Positions 1 through 7,933 of a DNA stretch of 64,000 bases are shown piece by piece (within the stretch, counting starts at the first letter, position 1; the number at the start of each line of letters is the position of its first letter). Origin of the DNA: an uncultured Bacillota bacterium (GTDB lineage: Bacteria; Bacillota; Dehalobacteriia; UBA4068; UBA4997); contig CAQWMM010000005.1 of NCBI GenBank assembly GCA_948907985.1, positions 1 to 64,000 of the forward strand, read 5' to 3'. Position numbers and translations under genes: made by a program. The notes under the pieces were generated by a model. It worked only from the letters and a program-made list of their open reading frames with translations, was not told the origin of the DNA and made no database searches.

Positions 1-741
1 GAGGTGCCGCCGGTTCTGCTGGGGGGCAATCATGCTGAAATTGAACACTGGCGGCGGCGGCAAAGTCTGGAGCGTACCTATAACCGCCGGCCGGAACTGC
101 TGAATCAGGCCAGACTGACAGCCGAAGATTTGCATTTTTTGGCGGAACTGAAACAGCGGCGCCGGGGCCAAAGCCGGGTTTGGCTGGCTTTGGTGCACTA
201 TCCGGTTTACAATAAAAAGCACGAGGTTGTCAACACCTCGATCACCAATTTGGATATTCATGATATTGCCAGGGCGGCCGCCACCTTTGGGCTGGCCGGG
301 TATTTTCTGGTGCAGCCGGCAGCCGGCCAGCAGGAATTGATTGGCAGCCTGCTTAAACATTGGCAGTATGGTTTTGGCGCGCGTTATAATCCTGACCGGC
401 ACGAGGCACTAAGCCGGATCAGCTTATGCGACAGTCTGACGGAGGCCGCCGCGGCGATTGAGCGGGAGGCCGGGCAAAAACCGCGTCTGGTGGCCACCTC
501 TGCCCGGCCCTGCGCTCAAATGTGCGGCTATGGGCGGATGCGGCGGCAAATTGTGGAAAGCGACGAGCCATATCTGCTGGTTTTCGGCACGGGCTGGGGG
601 CTGACCGACGAGTTGCTGGCGGCGGCGGATTGGGTGTTGAGGCCGGTTTATGGCGCGGCCGATTATAACCACCTTTCGGTGCGCAGTGCGGTTTCCATAA
701 TTTTAGACCGTCTGTTTGGCGAGGGCGGCGAACGATTTTAA
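1..741 (+). CDS. trmD: C-terminal part of TrmD fused to a second SPOUT-type RNA methyltransferase (5' partial)
   Basis: The frame is open from the first base, so the N-terminus lies outside the window. The first ~35 residues ([19 protein letters not shown], then [14 protein letters not shown]) match the conserved C-terminal end of TrmD, the tRNA m1G37 methyltransferase. Without a stop the frame continues into ~190 residues resembling the stand-alone SAM-dependent RNA methyltransferase family COG4752 (motifs [45 protein letters not shown]), which in many bacteria is encoded next to trmD. The protein is therefore inferred to be a TrmD-COG4752 fusion. The substrate of the second domain is not known to me. 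A hairpin follows the stop. Family identity is fairly sure; the fusion is certain within the visible sequence, although the TrmD catalytic domain itself is not visible. Confidence 0.85.
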   Translation, partial: EVPPVLLGGNHAEIEHWRRRQSLERTYNRRPELLNQARLTAEDLHFLAELKQRRRGQSRVWLALVHYPVYNKKHEVVNTSITNLDIHDIARAAATFGLAGYFLVQPAAGQQELIGSLLKHWQYGFGARYNPDRHEALSRISLCDSLTEAAAAIEREAGQKPRLVATSARPCAQMCGYGRMRRQIVESDEPYLLVFGTGWGLTDELLAAADWVLRPVYGAADYNHLSVRSAVSIILDRLFGEGGERF

Positions 742-747
742 AATAAT

Positions 748-782
748 AATCGCCGCCGTTATGGCTGACAACGGCAGCGATT
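748..782. terminator. Bidirectional hairpin between trmD fusion and LysM gene
   Basis: Arms AATCGC-c-GCCGTT (748-760) and AACGGC-a-GCGATT (770-782) pair with one internal mismatch. On the minus strand the stem is followed by a T-rich stretch, so it is best placed to terminate the minus-strand LysM gene. Confidence 0.6.
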
Positions 783-802
783 AATAGAGGATTATTTGCT
801 GT

Positions 803-1372
803 TTAGTTGAGTTTTGAGCCGCAGGTGGGGCAAAACCGGCCGGTGCAGTCGCCGGTGAAACTGCCAAGATTGTGGTTGGCATGGGCGCGCGGCACAAAGA
901 TTTTGTCGCCGGGGTAAACCATATCCGGATTTTGGATATGGGGGTTCACCTTTAAAAGCTCTTTCATGCTGATGTTGAAGCATTTGGCCAGCTGATAAAT
1001 ATTGTCGTTTTTGCGCACAACATAGATCAGCGGCCGGGGCAGATTGGCCAGTTCGCTGCAATATTCGTCCCGCTCTTCGGTTGACATGTCGTTAATGCTT
1101 TGGTTGTCCTGCGGGGCCTGGGGCGCCGGCGGCATGGGATACTGCGGCTTGTTGGGCGATTCCCACTCCGCAGGCGGCACGGTGGGCTGGGACGGCGCTG
1201 TGGGCGGCGGGCAGGTTTCGCAGCCCTCCGGCAAATAAATTTTTTCTCCTAAACTGATATTGTTAGGGTTGGTGATTTGCGGATTGGCCGCCAAAATTTC
1301 CGCCAGACTACAGTTGTGCATCTGGGCGATACTCCACAGGCTTTCTCCTTTGGCTATGATGTGGTAATTCAT
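803..1372 (-). CDS. Protein with two LysM domains and a C-terminal CxxC tail
   Basis: This is a 189-residue protein with an N-terminal LysM domain (residues ~2-49, YHIIAKGESLWSIAQMH), a Pro/Gln-rich linker, a second LysM domain (~116-162, VVRKNDNIYQLAKCFNIS) and a cysteine-containing tail ending CTGRFCPTCGSKLN. LysM domains bind GlcNAc-containing glycans such as peptidoglycan. No signal peptide is visible: the protein starts directly with the first LysM, as in spore-coat or spore-cortex LysM proteins of the SafA type, so a spore-related role is possible but unproven. The final CPTCG resembles half of a zinc ribbon. The ATG start is preceded by AAGGAGG at good spacing. Confidence 0.8.
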   Translation of the reverse strand: MNYHIIAKGESLWSIAQMHNCSLAEILAANPQITNPNNISLGEKIYLPEGCETCPPPTAPSQPTVPPAEWESPNKPQYPMPPAPQAPQDNQSINDMSTEERDEYCSELANLPRPLIYVVRKNDNIYQLAKCFNISMKELLKVNPHIQNPDMVYPGDKIFVPRAHANHNLGSFTGDCTGRFCPTCGSKLN

Positions 1373-1581
1373 GCTTTGCCTCCTTCAAACCTTGTTGATA
1401 TATAATATTTTATAGCCGGAGGCAGGCAGTGGTTACTGAATTTGCAGAAAAAACTGTTGTAGTTTTATGAAAAAATTTTTTGTAAAGCTTTAAATTTGCA
1501 AAAATCTATGTTATTATATATGTTGATATTGCTTGTATATATTGCTTTGCTGGATTTAAATTTTTTTTTGAGGTTTTTGTA

Positions 1582-2013
1582 ATGAATTTTGCTAAACATG
1601 AAAAGATTTTTCAAACAGCCGGCCATTTGGCCGAACTTTTGCGTGCCTGCCCGGAGTATACTCATTATATTCAGGCCCGCGAGCGTTTGTTGCAGGACCC
1701 GGTTAACCGTAAATTATTTATGGAACTGCGGCAAAAACAGTTTGATTTGGAGGAAACGCTGGACGAAAGCGATGAGTTTAACCAAAAACAGCGTTTTATC
1801 AACGATTTGTTGATGTCGGTGGCGCTGAACCCGGTGGTTAATGATTATTTGAATGCCGAGTATAGTTTTGGCCGCATTATTGAACATATCAGCGAAATTT
1901 TTGAGCCGATTATGCCTTATGACGATTTGGACGAAGACGGCATGGAGGAATTTTATAATCTGTTGGAAACGGCGGATAAAAAGGCCCCGGGTGAAACAAG
2001 CTATCTTAATTGA
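1582..2013 (+). CDS. YlbF/YmcA-family protein
   Basis: The 143-residue, largely helical acidic protein matches the Com_YlbF family (ARERLLQDPVNRKLFMELR, then helices to the acidic tail). In Bacillus the homologues YlbF and YmcA form a complex with YaaT that affects RNase Y-dependent mRNA processing and developmental decisions. Here rny itself lies at 17.7 kb and spo0A at 55.2 kb in the same window. The start is the ATG after GAGG at 1570-1573. The upstream 200 bp are very AT-rich. Function in this organism is inferred from family only. Confidence 0.75.
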   Translation: MNFAKHEKIFQTAGHLAELLRACPEYTHYIQARERLLQDPVNRKLFMELRQKQFDLEETLDESDEFNQKQRFINDLLMSVALNPVVNDYLNAEYSFGRIIEHISEIFEPIMPYDDLDEDGMEEFYNLLETADKKAPGETSYLN

Positions 2014-2044
2014 GCCGTTTGGGTATTTTAATATAGAAGCCTTT

Positions 2045-2073
2045 TTGACAGAGAATTTTTTAATAAATAATTT
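2045..2073 (+). promoter_or_regulatory. Sigma-A-type promoter for the Fur-family gene
   Basis: TTGACA (2045-2050), 17-bp spacer, TAATTT (2068-2073), about 30 bp before the start codon. The -35 is a perfect match and the -10 is weaker. Confidence 0.55.
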
Positions 2074-2101
2074 TGGTAATTTATGATGGGGGTGCCCTTT
2101 T

Positions 2102-2563
2102 ATGCCAACAGCATTACACCGCATGACTAAGCAACGCCAGGCGATTATTAATATGTTGGACTCATCAGACGCCCACCCGACGGCGGAAATGGTTTATGCC
2201 GCTGTGCGCCGGGAATTGCCGGATATAAGTCTGGCGACAGTTTATCGTAATTTGCAGCTTTTGGTGGCGCAGGGAAAGGTGCGGGAAATCAGGCAGGGGC
2301 GCGACGGCTCGCGTTTTGACAGCCATATGGAACCGCACAGCCACTTTTTTTGTCAAAACTGCGGTCGGGTTTATGATCTGCCGGCTTATTCCGTTGAACC
2401 GCCGGCCTCCTGGCTGCGTCAGGTTCCGGGGCGGCTGCTGGAACAGCGAACCGATTTTTTCGGCATTTGCCGGCATTGCCTGAATAATGATAACCTTAAA
2501 GGCGAAAATATTAATAAGAATAGTGCTGAAAAAGCTGATATGGCTGAAAATATAAATAAATAA
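2102..2563 (+). CDS. Fur-family metalloregulator (PerR-like)
   Basis: This is a 153-residue protein with an N-terminal winged helix (MTKQRQAIINMLDSSDAHPT; ISLATVYRNLQLLVAQGKV) typical of Fur-family repressors. A C-terminal metal/dimerisation domain carries HSHFFCQNCG and GICRHC, the two CxxC pairs of the structural zinc site. The family uses Fe, Mn, Zn or peroxide sensing to repress metal-uptake or stress genes. The overall pattern is closer to PerR than to Fur, but the sensing residues cannot be settled by eye. A Lys/Asn-rich tail follows the last CxxC. The GGGGGTG ribosome site and a sigma-A promoter lie directly upstream. Confidence 0.85.
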   Translation: MPTALHRMTKQRQAIINMLDSSDAHPTAEMVYAAVRRELPDISLATVYRNLQLLVAQGKVREIRQGRDGSRFDSHMEPHSHFFCQNCGRVYDLPAYSVEPPASWLRQVPGRLLEQRTDFFGICRHCLNNDNLKGENINKNSAEKADMAENINK

Positions 2564-2586
2564 GCTTGGTTTGGAGGAATAAATTA

Positions 2587-3621
2587 ATGTCGATTATGGG
2601 TATGCGGGAATGGTTCCGCAAAAACAGAGTTATGATGGTGGTGGTTTTTGCTCTGCTGCTGGTGGGTATTTTGATTTCTTACGGTCGATTTGGCAGCAGT
2701 TCAACTTATACGGCGGCCGATTATGAAAAGATGGTGGAACAGGCTAGAGCCGCCTATGCGGAGGACCCCACCGCGCCGGAAAATGTTTTGGCTATGTATC
2801 AAACGCTGTCTAATTATGTGCAGTTTTTAAGCGATACCAAAGGCGATCAGGAGGAGATTAAAGCTTTGGACGCCGAGGCTGTCGGCTTTTATGACGAGTA
2901 TTACGGTTTATTGGCCGAGGAGGCGAAGAGCGCCTATCAGGCCGAGCCAAATTATGCTAACGCTTATACGGTGGCCAACTATCTGTTTGAACGCTATCGG
3001 GCGCAGGCCTCTATGGAGGGCATGGAGGGCGGAGCCGCTATGCAGGCCGAGGTTACCAACTGGATGATTGTGGCTATGGGCCATAAGGTGGACGACGACC
3101 GGGCTTTGCTGGCAGAAAATCCGACAGATTCTGTTACCCTGGCGGATTTGGGCGACGCGGTGGGCGCTTTGGCCTATTACCGGCATGAGCAGGACGGCAG
3201 CTATGATTTGACGGCCAGCTATCAGGAAGCTTTGGATCTGTTCCAGCAGGCGATTGATAACTGCCCGGCTGACGCTGAACCTGCTGTTTTGGCCAGTTAT
3301 TATCTGAAGAAAGCGGAATGTGCTTTTAATATGAATGATACCGCACAGGCCGAGGAACTTTATAAAGCCGCTTTGGCCGCTGCCCCGGCAGATTTTGACG
3401 CTAATATGAATTATGCTTCTTATCTGTTGAACGTCGGTCGTATTGACGAGTGTCTGGCGGCTCTGGAGGCGTATAAGCCCCAGATTAGCGAGGAAGACCC
3501 CAATTACCAGTCCTTCCAGCAGTATTATGATTCGGTTGTCGCTTTAAAGGAGCAGCTGGATAATCCGCAGGTTGATGAGGAAAACGGCGGCGCTGAAAAT
3601 AACGAAAGCGGCGCGAACTAA
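2587..3621 (+). CDS. Membrane-anchored TPR-repeat protein
   Basis: This 344-residue protein has one N-terminal membrane segment (~residues 14-31, VMMVVVFALLLVGILISYG). A long helical, acidic region follows with TPR-like units, for example around AEPAVLASYYLKKAECAFNM and AQAEELYKAALAAAPADFDA. The C-terminus is a low-complexity Asn/Glu/Gly tail. TPR domains mediate protein-protein contacts; no enzyme motif is visible. I chose the ATG at 2587 because GGAGG lies nine bases upstream. The gene follows the Fur-family gene by 23 bp and is probably co-transcribed with it. Function unknown. Confidence 0.75.
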   Translation: MSIMGMREWFRKNRVMMVVVFALLLVGILISYGRFGSSSTYTAADYEKMVEQARAAYAEDPTAPENVLAMYQTLSNYVQFLSDTKGDQEEIKALDAEAVGFYDEYYGLLAEEAKSAYQAEPNYANAYTVANYLFERYRAQASMEGMEGGAAMQAEVTNWMIVAMGHKVDDDRALLAENPTDSVTLADLGDAVGALAYYRHEQDGSYDLTASYQEALDLFQQAIDNCPADAEPAVLASYYLKKAECAFNMNDTAQAEELYKAALAAAPADFDANMNYASYLLNVGRIDECLAALEAYKPQISEEDPNYQSFQQYYDSVVALKEQLDNPQVDEENGGAENNESGAN

Positions 3622-3702
3622 ATGTCAAAATTTTCTGCTGAATAAATTTTTAGCAAGCTGAAATGATTAAAAAACTAAAGATTGAAGAAAGAGGTGGGCA
3701 AA

Positions 3703-4929
3703 ATGTTACAAGGTAATGCCGTAATTGCTCAATCCGGCGGGCCGACCGCGGTTATTAACAGCAGCGTTTGCGGCGCGGTGCAGACCTGGTTGGCTGCGGA
3801 GAACCGGCCCGGCACAATTTATGCGGCAATTTCCGGAATCAAAGGCTTTTTTGATGAGGATTTGCTGGATTTGGCCGAGCAACCGGCTGATGTTATCGCC
3901 GGTTTGCGCTGGACGCCCGGCGCCGGTTTATTCTCCTGCCGCTATAAAGTAAGCGAGGAGGAATACCCGCGTTTGGTGGAGATCTGCCAAAAGTATAACA
4001 TTCGTTATTTCTTCTATAATGGCGGCAATGATTCCATGGATACCTGCAACAAAATGAGCCTGGCGGCGGAAAAATTGGGCTATGAAATGCGGGTTATCGG
4101 CATCCCCAAAACGGTAGACAATGATTTGCCGATTACGGATCACTGCCCCGGCTTTGCCAGCGCGGCCAAGTATCTGGCGGCAACGGTTATGGAAACCGGC
4201 ATTGATTTGGCCTCGGTGGCCACCAAAAACAAGGTTTGCATTATTGAGGCTATGGGGCGCAATGCCGGCTGGCTGACCGCAGCGGCAGCCCTGGCTAAAC
4301 GTACGCCGGAAGAAGCGCCGCATCTGATCTATCTGCCGGAGGTTCCTTTTGATACGGAACAGTTTTTGCTGGACGTTAAGGCTGTTTATGACCGCCTTGG
4401 TTACTGCTTTGTGGTGGCCAGCGAGGGTATTATGGATAAAGGCGGCAATTATATCGCCGCCGACGGACGGGTGGACGCTTTTGGCCATGCCCAGCTCTCT
4501 GGCGCGGGCGAAACGCTGAAAAACCTGGTGGAAGAAAGGCTGGGCCTGAAAGCCCGCTGCAACACGCTGGGAACGGCCCAGCGTTCCGCTATGCACTTTG
4601 CCTCCAAAACCGACGCCGACGAGGCCTACGCCACCGGCGTCAGGGCGGTGGAGCTGGCTCTGGCCGGCCAAAGCGGCCTGATGATAACCCTGAACCGTGA
4701 GCCGGGCGAGGAATACCGCTGCACTTTGGGCGAAGCGCCGCTTAGCGCCGTAGCCAATGTGGAAAAGAAAGTTCCGCGTGAATGGGTTAACGCCGAGGGC
4801 AACTATGTTACCGAGGACTTTATCAAATACTGCCGCCCGCTGATCGAGGGCGAAGTGCCGGTGCCGATGCGCGGCGGACTGCCGGATTATGTAGCTTTGA
4901 ATATGGAACTTGGCCGGGTTAAAAAGTGA
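3703..4929 (+). CDS. pfp: Diphosphate-dependent 6-phosphofructokinase
   Basis: This protein (408 residues) interconverts fructose 6-phosphate and fructose 1,6-bisphosphate, the committing step of glycolysis, in the cytoplasm. Visible family marks are the N-terminal AQSGGPTAVINSS phosphate loop, YNGGNDSMDTC, and PKTVDNDLP. The GGND and PKT(V/I)DND forms are the signature of PPi-using enzymes, where ATP-dependent PFKs have GGDGS and PGTIDND. MGRNAGWLTA follows as expected. The enzyme is reversible and energy-sparing, common in anaerobes. The ATG at 3703 sits after GAGGTG; an in-frame TTG at 3682 is less likely. A strong hairpin terminator follows, so it is probably monocistronic. Confidence 0.92.
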   Translation: MLQGNAVIAQSGGPTAVINSSVCGAVQTWLAAENRPGTIYAAISGIKGFFDEDLLDLAEQPADVIAGLRWTPGAGLFSCRYKVSEEEYPRLVEICQKYNIRYFFYNGGNDSMDTCNKMSLAAEKLGYEMRVIGIPKTVDNDLPITDHCPGFASAAKYLAATVMETGIDLASVATKNKVCIIEAMGRNAGWLTAAAALAKRTPEEAPHLIYLPEVPFDTEQFLLDVKAVYDRLGYCFVVASEGIMDKGGNYIAADGRVDAFGHAQLSGAGETLKNLVEERLGLKARCNTLGTAQRSAMHFASKTDADEAYATGVRAVELALAGQSGLMITLNREPGEEYRCTLGEAPLSAVANVEKKVPREWVNAEGNYVTEDFIKYCRPLIEGEVPVPMRGGLPDYVALNMELGRVKK

Positions 4930-4948
4930 ACATAAAATAATCCTGATA

Positions 4949-4990
4949 AAATAAATCCCTTTGCCTGGGCTGCAGAGGGATTTATTTTGC
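4949..4990 (+). terminator. Intrinsic terminator of pfp
   Basis: AAATAAATCCCT (4949-4960) pairs perfectly with AGGGATTTATTT (4976-4987). The stem can extend inward (TTGC/GCAG). A T-rich run follows. Confidence 0.8.
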
Positions 4991-5039
4991 TTTGCGGGCA
5001 TATAAGAATATAAATAATTTGGCAAGGATCGTGATAGCT

Positions 5040-5963
5040 ATGTTTGGTAGGGCGGCGGACGCGCACTGTGATACGGTTGGGCGGCTGGGGGCTTTGGATT
5101 TGGCTTTGGGCTGTCCCGAGGCGGCACATTTAGATTTTCCACGGTTGCGACAAAATGTTAAGCTGCAATTTATGGCTTTTTTTCTGCATCAGGCTGCGCC
5201 GGAACAGGCCTGGCAGGATTTGCGGCGTATGCGCCGTAATTTGCAGGTGGCCATGGAACTTTGCGGTGGGCTGGAGTTGATGCTTAATTTGCGTCAGGCC
5301 GGGTTAAAGCCGGGCGTGCAGCTGGTTTTGGCGGTGGAGGGACTGGATTTGCTGGCTGGCGTTTCATCGGCGGAGGAGTTGTATCGTTTGGGGTTTCGGA
5401 GTTTGGGGCTGTTTTGGAACAACGACAATTTTCTGGGCTGCGGCGCGGACGCGGTGGGCGCGGCGGACTGCGGCCTGACTAAAGCCGGGCGGGATTTTGT
5501 GGTCTATGCCGAAAGCCGGGGGTTTTTGCTGGATTTGGCGCATGCTTCGCAGAATAGTTTCTGGCAGGCGGCGGATTTACAGCGGAAGCCCGTTTTTGTC
5601 AGCCATGCCTGCTGCCAGGCGCTTTGTCCGCACCGGCGCAATTTATCCGATGAACAGCTGCGCCGCGTCGGCGCAAGCGGCGGTTGGCTGGGCGTTACCA
5701 TGGCGCCGGGCTTTTTGCGTCTGGATGGCCAGGCGGCTTTACCGGATTTGCTTAAACATATTCAACACGCAGTGAATTTGGCGGGGGAAGACGCGGTTGG
5801 TTTTGGTTCTGATTTTGACGGCGTGGAGCATTTGCCGCAGGGCATTGCCGGTGCGCAAAGCTGGCCAGATGTGGCGGAGGCGCTGCTGGCGGCGGGGTTC
5901 AGCCAGAGGCAGGCCGAGAAAATTTTGGGCGGCAACCTGCTACGCTTTTTGCGCGAATATTGA
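5040..5963 (+). CDS. Membrane dipeptidase-type metallopeptidase (M19 family)
   Basis: This is a 307-residue protein of the renal dipeptidase family, zinc enzymes that hydrolyse dipeptides, often with a D-residue. Metal-binding and active-site elements are visible: DAHCDT near the N-terminus, LAVEGLD (bridging Glu), LDLAHAS, VSHACCQALCPHRRN and GFGSDFDGV. No signal peptide is visible, so it is likely cytosolic despite the family name. The ATG at 5040 has AAGGA 11 bases upstream; an in-frame GTG at 5031 is spaced too close. It runs convergently toward rpmF with a shared hairpin between them. A role in recycling peptidoglycan-derived or dietary dipeptides is inferred. Confidence 0.88.
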   Translation: MFGRAADAHCDTVGRLGALDLALGCPEAAHLDFPRLRQNVKLQFMAFFLHQAAPEQAWQDLRRMRRNLQVAMELCGGLELMLNLRQAGLKPGVQLVLAVEGLDLLAGVSSAEELYRLGFRSLGLFWNNDNFLGCGADAVGAADCGLTKAGRDFVVYAESRGFLLDLAHASQNSFWQAADLQRKPVFVSHACCQALCPHRRNLSDEQLRRVGASGGWLGVTMAPGFLRLDGQAALPDLLKHIQHAVNLAGEDAVGFGSDFDGVEHLPQGIAGAQSWPDVAEALLAAGFSQRQAEKILGGNLLRFLREY

Positions 5964-5965
5964 AA

Positions 5966-5997
5966 TAGCCCTCTCGGCTTTTGACCAGAGAGGGCTA
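5966..5997. terminator. Hairpin between convergent dipeptidase and rpmF
   Basis: TAGCCCTCTC (5966-5975) pairs perfectly with GAGAGGGCTA (5988-5997), loop of 12. T-tracts are weak on both sides. Confidence 0.65.
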
Positions 5998-6021
5998 ATA
6001 AACAGTAAATCCTGTTAAGAT

Positions 6022-6225
6022 TTATTCTTCTTCAACTTTTTCCGCCTTAACAACTTTCACCGGACGGCCTTTATAATAGCCGCACTGCGGGCAGGCATGA
6101 TGAGGCAGTTTGAAAGCATGGCACTGCGGACAGAGCGAAATTGCTGTAGCTGTGAAATTGGCATAACGGCCTGCACGGTTCATGCGCCGGTTAGCCTTGG
6201 AAGTTTTCCCCTTTGGTACACCCAT
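6022..6225 (-). CDS. rpmF: Ribosomal protein bL32
   Basis: This is a 67-residue basic protein starting MGVPKGKTSKANRRMNRAGR, the bL32 signature. It carries CPQC and CPQC pairs that form the zinc ribbon of the C+ form. bL32 is a large-subunit component. It lies 3 bp downstream of yceD on the same strand, the usual yceD-rpmF arrangement, and is expressed from the strong promoter before yceD. The C-terminus has an unusually acidic KAEKVEEE extension. Confidence 0.97.
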   Translation of the reverse strand: MGVPKGKTSKANRRMNRAGRYANFTATAISLCPQCHAFKLPHHACPQCGYYKGRPVKVVKAEKVEEE

Positions 6226-6228
6226 TTT

Positions 6229-6759
6229 TTACACCTCCTTATCTTTATTCATGGCGTTAAACAAGGCTTGCAGCTTGCTTAAACGTATGTCAATATCCTG
6301 ATGGTTACAAGAGCAGGTTTGCCGGTTTAAGTCCGCCCCGCAGTCAGGGCAAAGCCCTTTGCAGTCCGGCCGGCAGAGCGGCTGCATAGGCAGCTCCAGC
6401 AGCAGAGCGCGCAACAAAGCCGGTGCAATATCAATTTCATCACCGCTGAAAAAGCTGACTTCATATTCGTCATCTTCAGAGAGCGCCTCTGGTTTGTTGG
6501 TAAACGTTTCAGCAATATCGGCGCTTATGGTCTGCTCAAAATCAGCCAGACAGCGCGAGCAGCTAAGCCGCAGTTTGGCCGAGGCGCGGCCTTGCAGTTC
6601 CAAAAAAGGGGCGGCGTTTTCAATCTGGCCGGCAAAATGCAGGCTGCCGGCCAAGGCAAGTTCCGGGTAGCCGTAAGCGGCGGCGTCCACCGGCTCCGCC
6701 AGTTTCAGCTTTTCGGAGCATTGGGTTGTGCTTTTAACTTTTGTAACATTTATTAACAT
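6229..6759 (-). CDS. yceD: YceD/DUF177 family protein, 23S rRNA accumulation protein homologue
   Basis: This is a 176-residue DUF177 protein beginning MLINVTKVKSTTQCSEKL. It has the family's CSRCL motif and the Firmicute-type Cys-rich end (CRPDCKGLCPDCGADLN, CSC). The family is associated with 23S rRNA and 50S assembly and is nearly always next to rpmF. I chose the ATG at 6757-6759 because the frame upstream would run through a perfect promoter; an upstream extension of 34 residues has no family similarity. The start codon sits only seven bases after the -10 box with no ribosome-binding site, implying a leaderless or near-leaderless mRNA. Confidence 0.9.
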   Translation of the reverse strand: MLINVTKVKSTTQCSEKLKLAEPVDAAAYGYPELALAGSLHFAGQIENAAPFLELQGRASAKLRLSCSRCLADFEQTISADIAETFTNKPEALSEDDEYEVSFFSGDEIDIAPALLRALLLELPMQPLCRPDCKGLCPDCGADLNRQTCSCNHQDIDIRLSKLQALFNAMNKDKEV

Positions 6760-6766
6760 GCTAGCT

Positions 6767-6795
6767 ATTATACAATATTGGGGCGGGCTTGTCAA
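6767..6795 (-). promoter_or_regulatory. Perfect sigma-A consensus promoter for yceD-rpmF
   Basis: On the minus strand TTGACA (6795-6790), a 17-bp spacer and TATAAT (6772-6767) match the consensus exactly. The predicted start point (6759-6761) coincides with the yceD ATG. Confidence 0.85.
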
Positions 6796-6865
6796 GATTA
6801 AATAACAAAATTTTGTTATATATCCAGGCAAAAAATTTTTTTCCAAAGAATTTTTGACCAAAAGG

Positions 6866-6894
6866 TTGTAATGTTAAAAAACATGTGGTAAAAT
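6866..6894 (+). promoter_or_regulatory. Sigma-A-type promoter for the deacetylase-plsX operon
   Basis: TTGTAA (6866-6871), 17-bp spacer, TAAAAT (6889-6894), giving a leader of about 17 bases to the GTG at 6918. It is divergent from the yceD promoter. Confidence 0.6.
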
Positions 6895-6917
6895 AACTTA
6901 GATAAGGGTTATAGGGG

Positions 6918-7901
6918 GTGCAAACGCTGTTTAATTCTTTTATTCAAAAATATAAATATACGCTTTTAACTGTGGTTTTGATGCTGCTGGTTTTGGTGTT
7001 TTTCTGGTTTATGGATGTATCTTATACAATTTATGGCGTGGCGATTGATTCGGAAACCGCCGAGTCCAATTTGCCGCTGACGCCGGAGTATCAGGCCAGC
7101 CAGGATTATGGCGCGGTGGTGCTGATGTATCATCATATTCTGTCGGATGCTGAAATGGCCGGTGGCAAATATGCCGGCAACAACGCGATTATTTCTGAAA
7201 GCCAGTTTGCCGAAGAAATGCGCTATCTTTCCGAACATGGCTATCATACCTTTAAGATGTCGGAGGTGGCGGCGATTTTGCATAATTCCCTGCCTTTTCC
7301 GGAAAAATCCGTAATCATTACTTTTGACGACGGTTATGCCAGCAACTACACTCTGGCTTATCCTGTCTTGCAGAAGTATAATCTGAAAGCTTCTATTGCG
7401 GTGGTGGTTATTTCTTCCATTGTGGCCTCGGACGACGGCGGGCTTACACAGCAGAACATTCCACATTTAAGTTTTGACCAAATGCGGGAAATGAATGATT
7501 CCGGTTTGGTGGAAATCGGCAGCCATAGTTATGACGGCCATGGGATGATCCAGTCTTCCAAAGGCGGCGGTTTGGGCCGGTTCTTCATTGACCATAAATA
7601 CCTGACTGCGGAAAGCCGCCGGGAGAGCGACGCGGAATATAAAGACCGGATTAATCAGGATTTGCGTTTATCCAAGTATATTCTGGAATCAGAGCTGAAC
7701 ACTGTGGTTAATTATTTTGCCTATCCTTACGGCGTAACCAACAGCGCCAGCTACAGCGCTTTGGCTAATAACGGTTTTTTGGTGGCGGTTACGACTTCTA
7801 AAGGGACTATTAATAAGCAGAGCGATCCTTTGAAGCTGAACCGGCGCAATGTAGATCAAAATATCAGTTTGGATGAGTTTGCCCGCTTGCTTTCTAGGTA
7901 G
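6918..7901 (+). CDS. Membrane-anchored polysaccharide deacetylase (CE4, PgaB/IcaB-like)
   Basis: This protein (327 residues) has an N-terminal membrane anchor (~residues 14-33) and an extracytoplasmic CE4/NodB domain that removes acetyl groups from GlcNAc polymers. Visible motifs are ITFDDGYASNY (catalytic Asp pair), GSHSYDGHG (metal-binding His with four residues between, the spacing of PgaB/IcaB-type enzymes) and FAYPYG. Peptidoglycan or an exopolysaccharide could be the substrate. The start is uncertain: the GTG at 6918 lies inside an AGGGGGTG stretch, while that stretch would position a CTG at 6927 well; I kept the GTG. It is followed closely by plsX, probably in one operon. Confidence 0.82.
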   Translation: MQTLFNSFIQKYKYTLLTVVLMLLVLVFFWFMDVSYTIYGVAIDSETAESNLPLTPEYQASQDYGAVVLMYHHILSDAEMAGGKYAGNNAIISESQFAEEMRYLSEHGYHTFKMSEVAAILHNSLPFPEKSVIITFDDGYASNYTLAYPVLQKYNLKASIAVVVISSIVASDDGGLTQQNIPHLSFDQMREMNDSGLVEIGSHSYDGHGMIQSSKGGGLGRFFIDHKYLTAESRRESDAEYKDRINQDLRLSKYILESELNTVVNYFAYPYGVTNSASYSALANNGFLVAVTTSKGTINKQSDPLKLNRRNVDQNISLDEFARLLSR

Positions 7902-7933
7902 CGGTTGGCATGGCTTCGCTGGGAGGCGGAATT

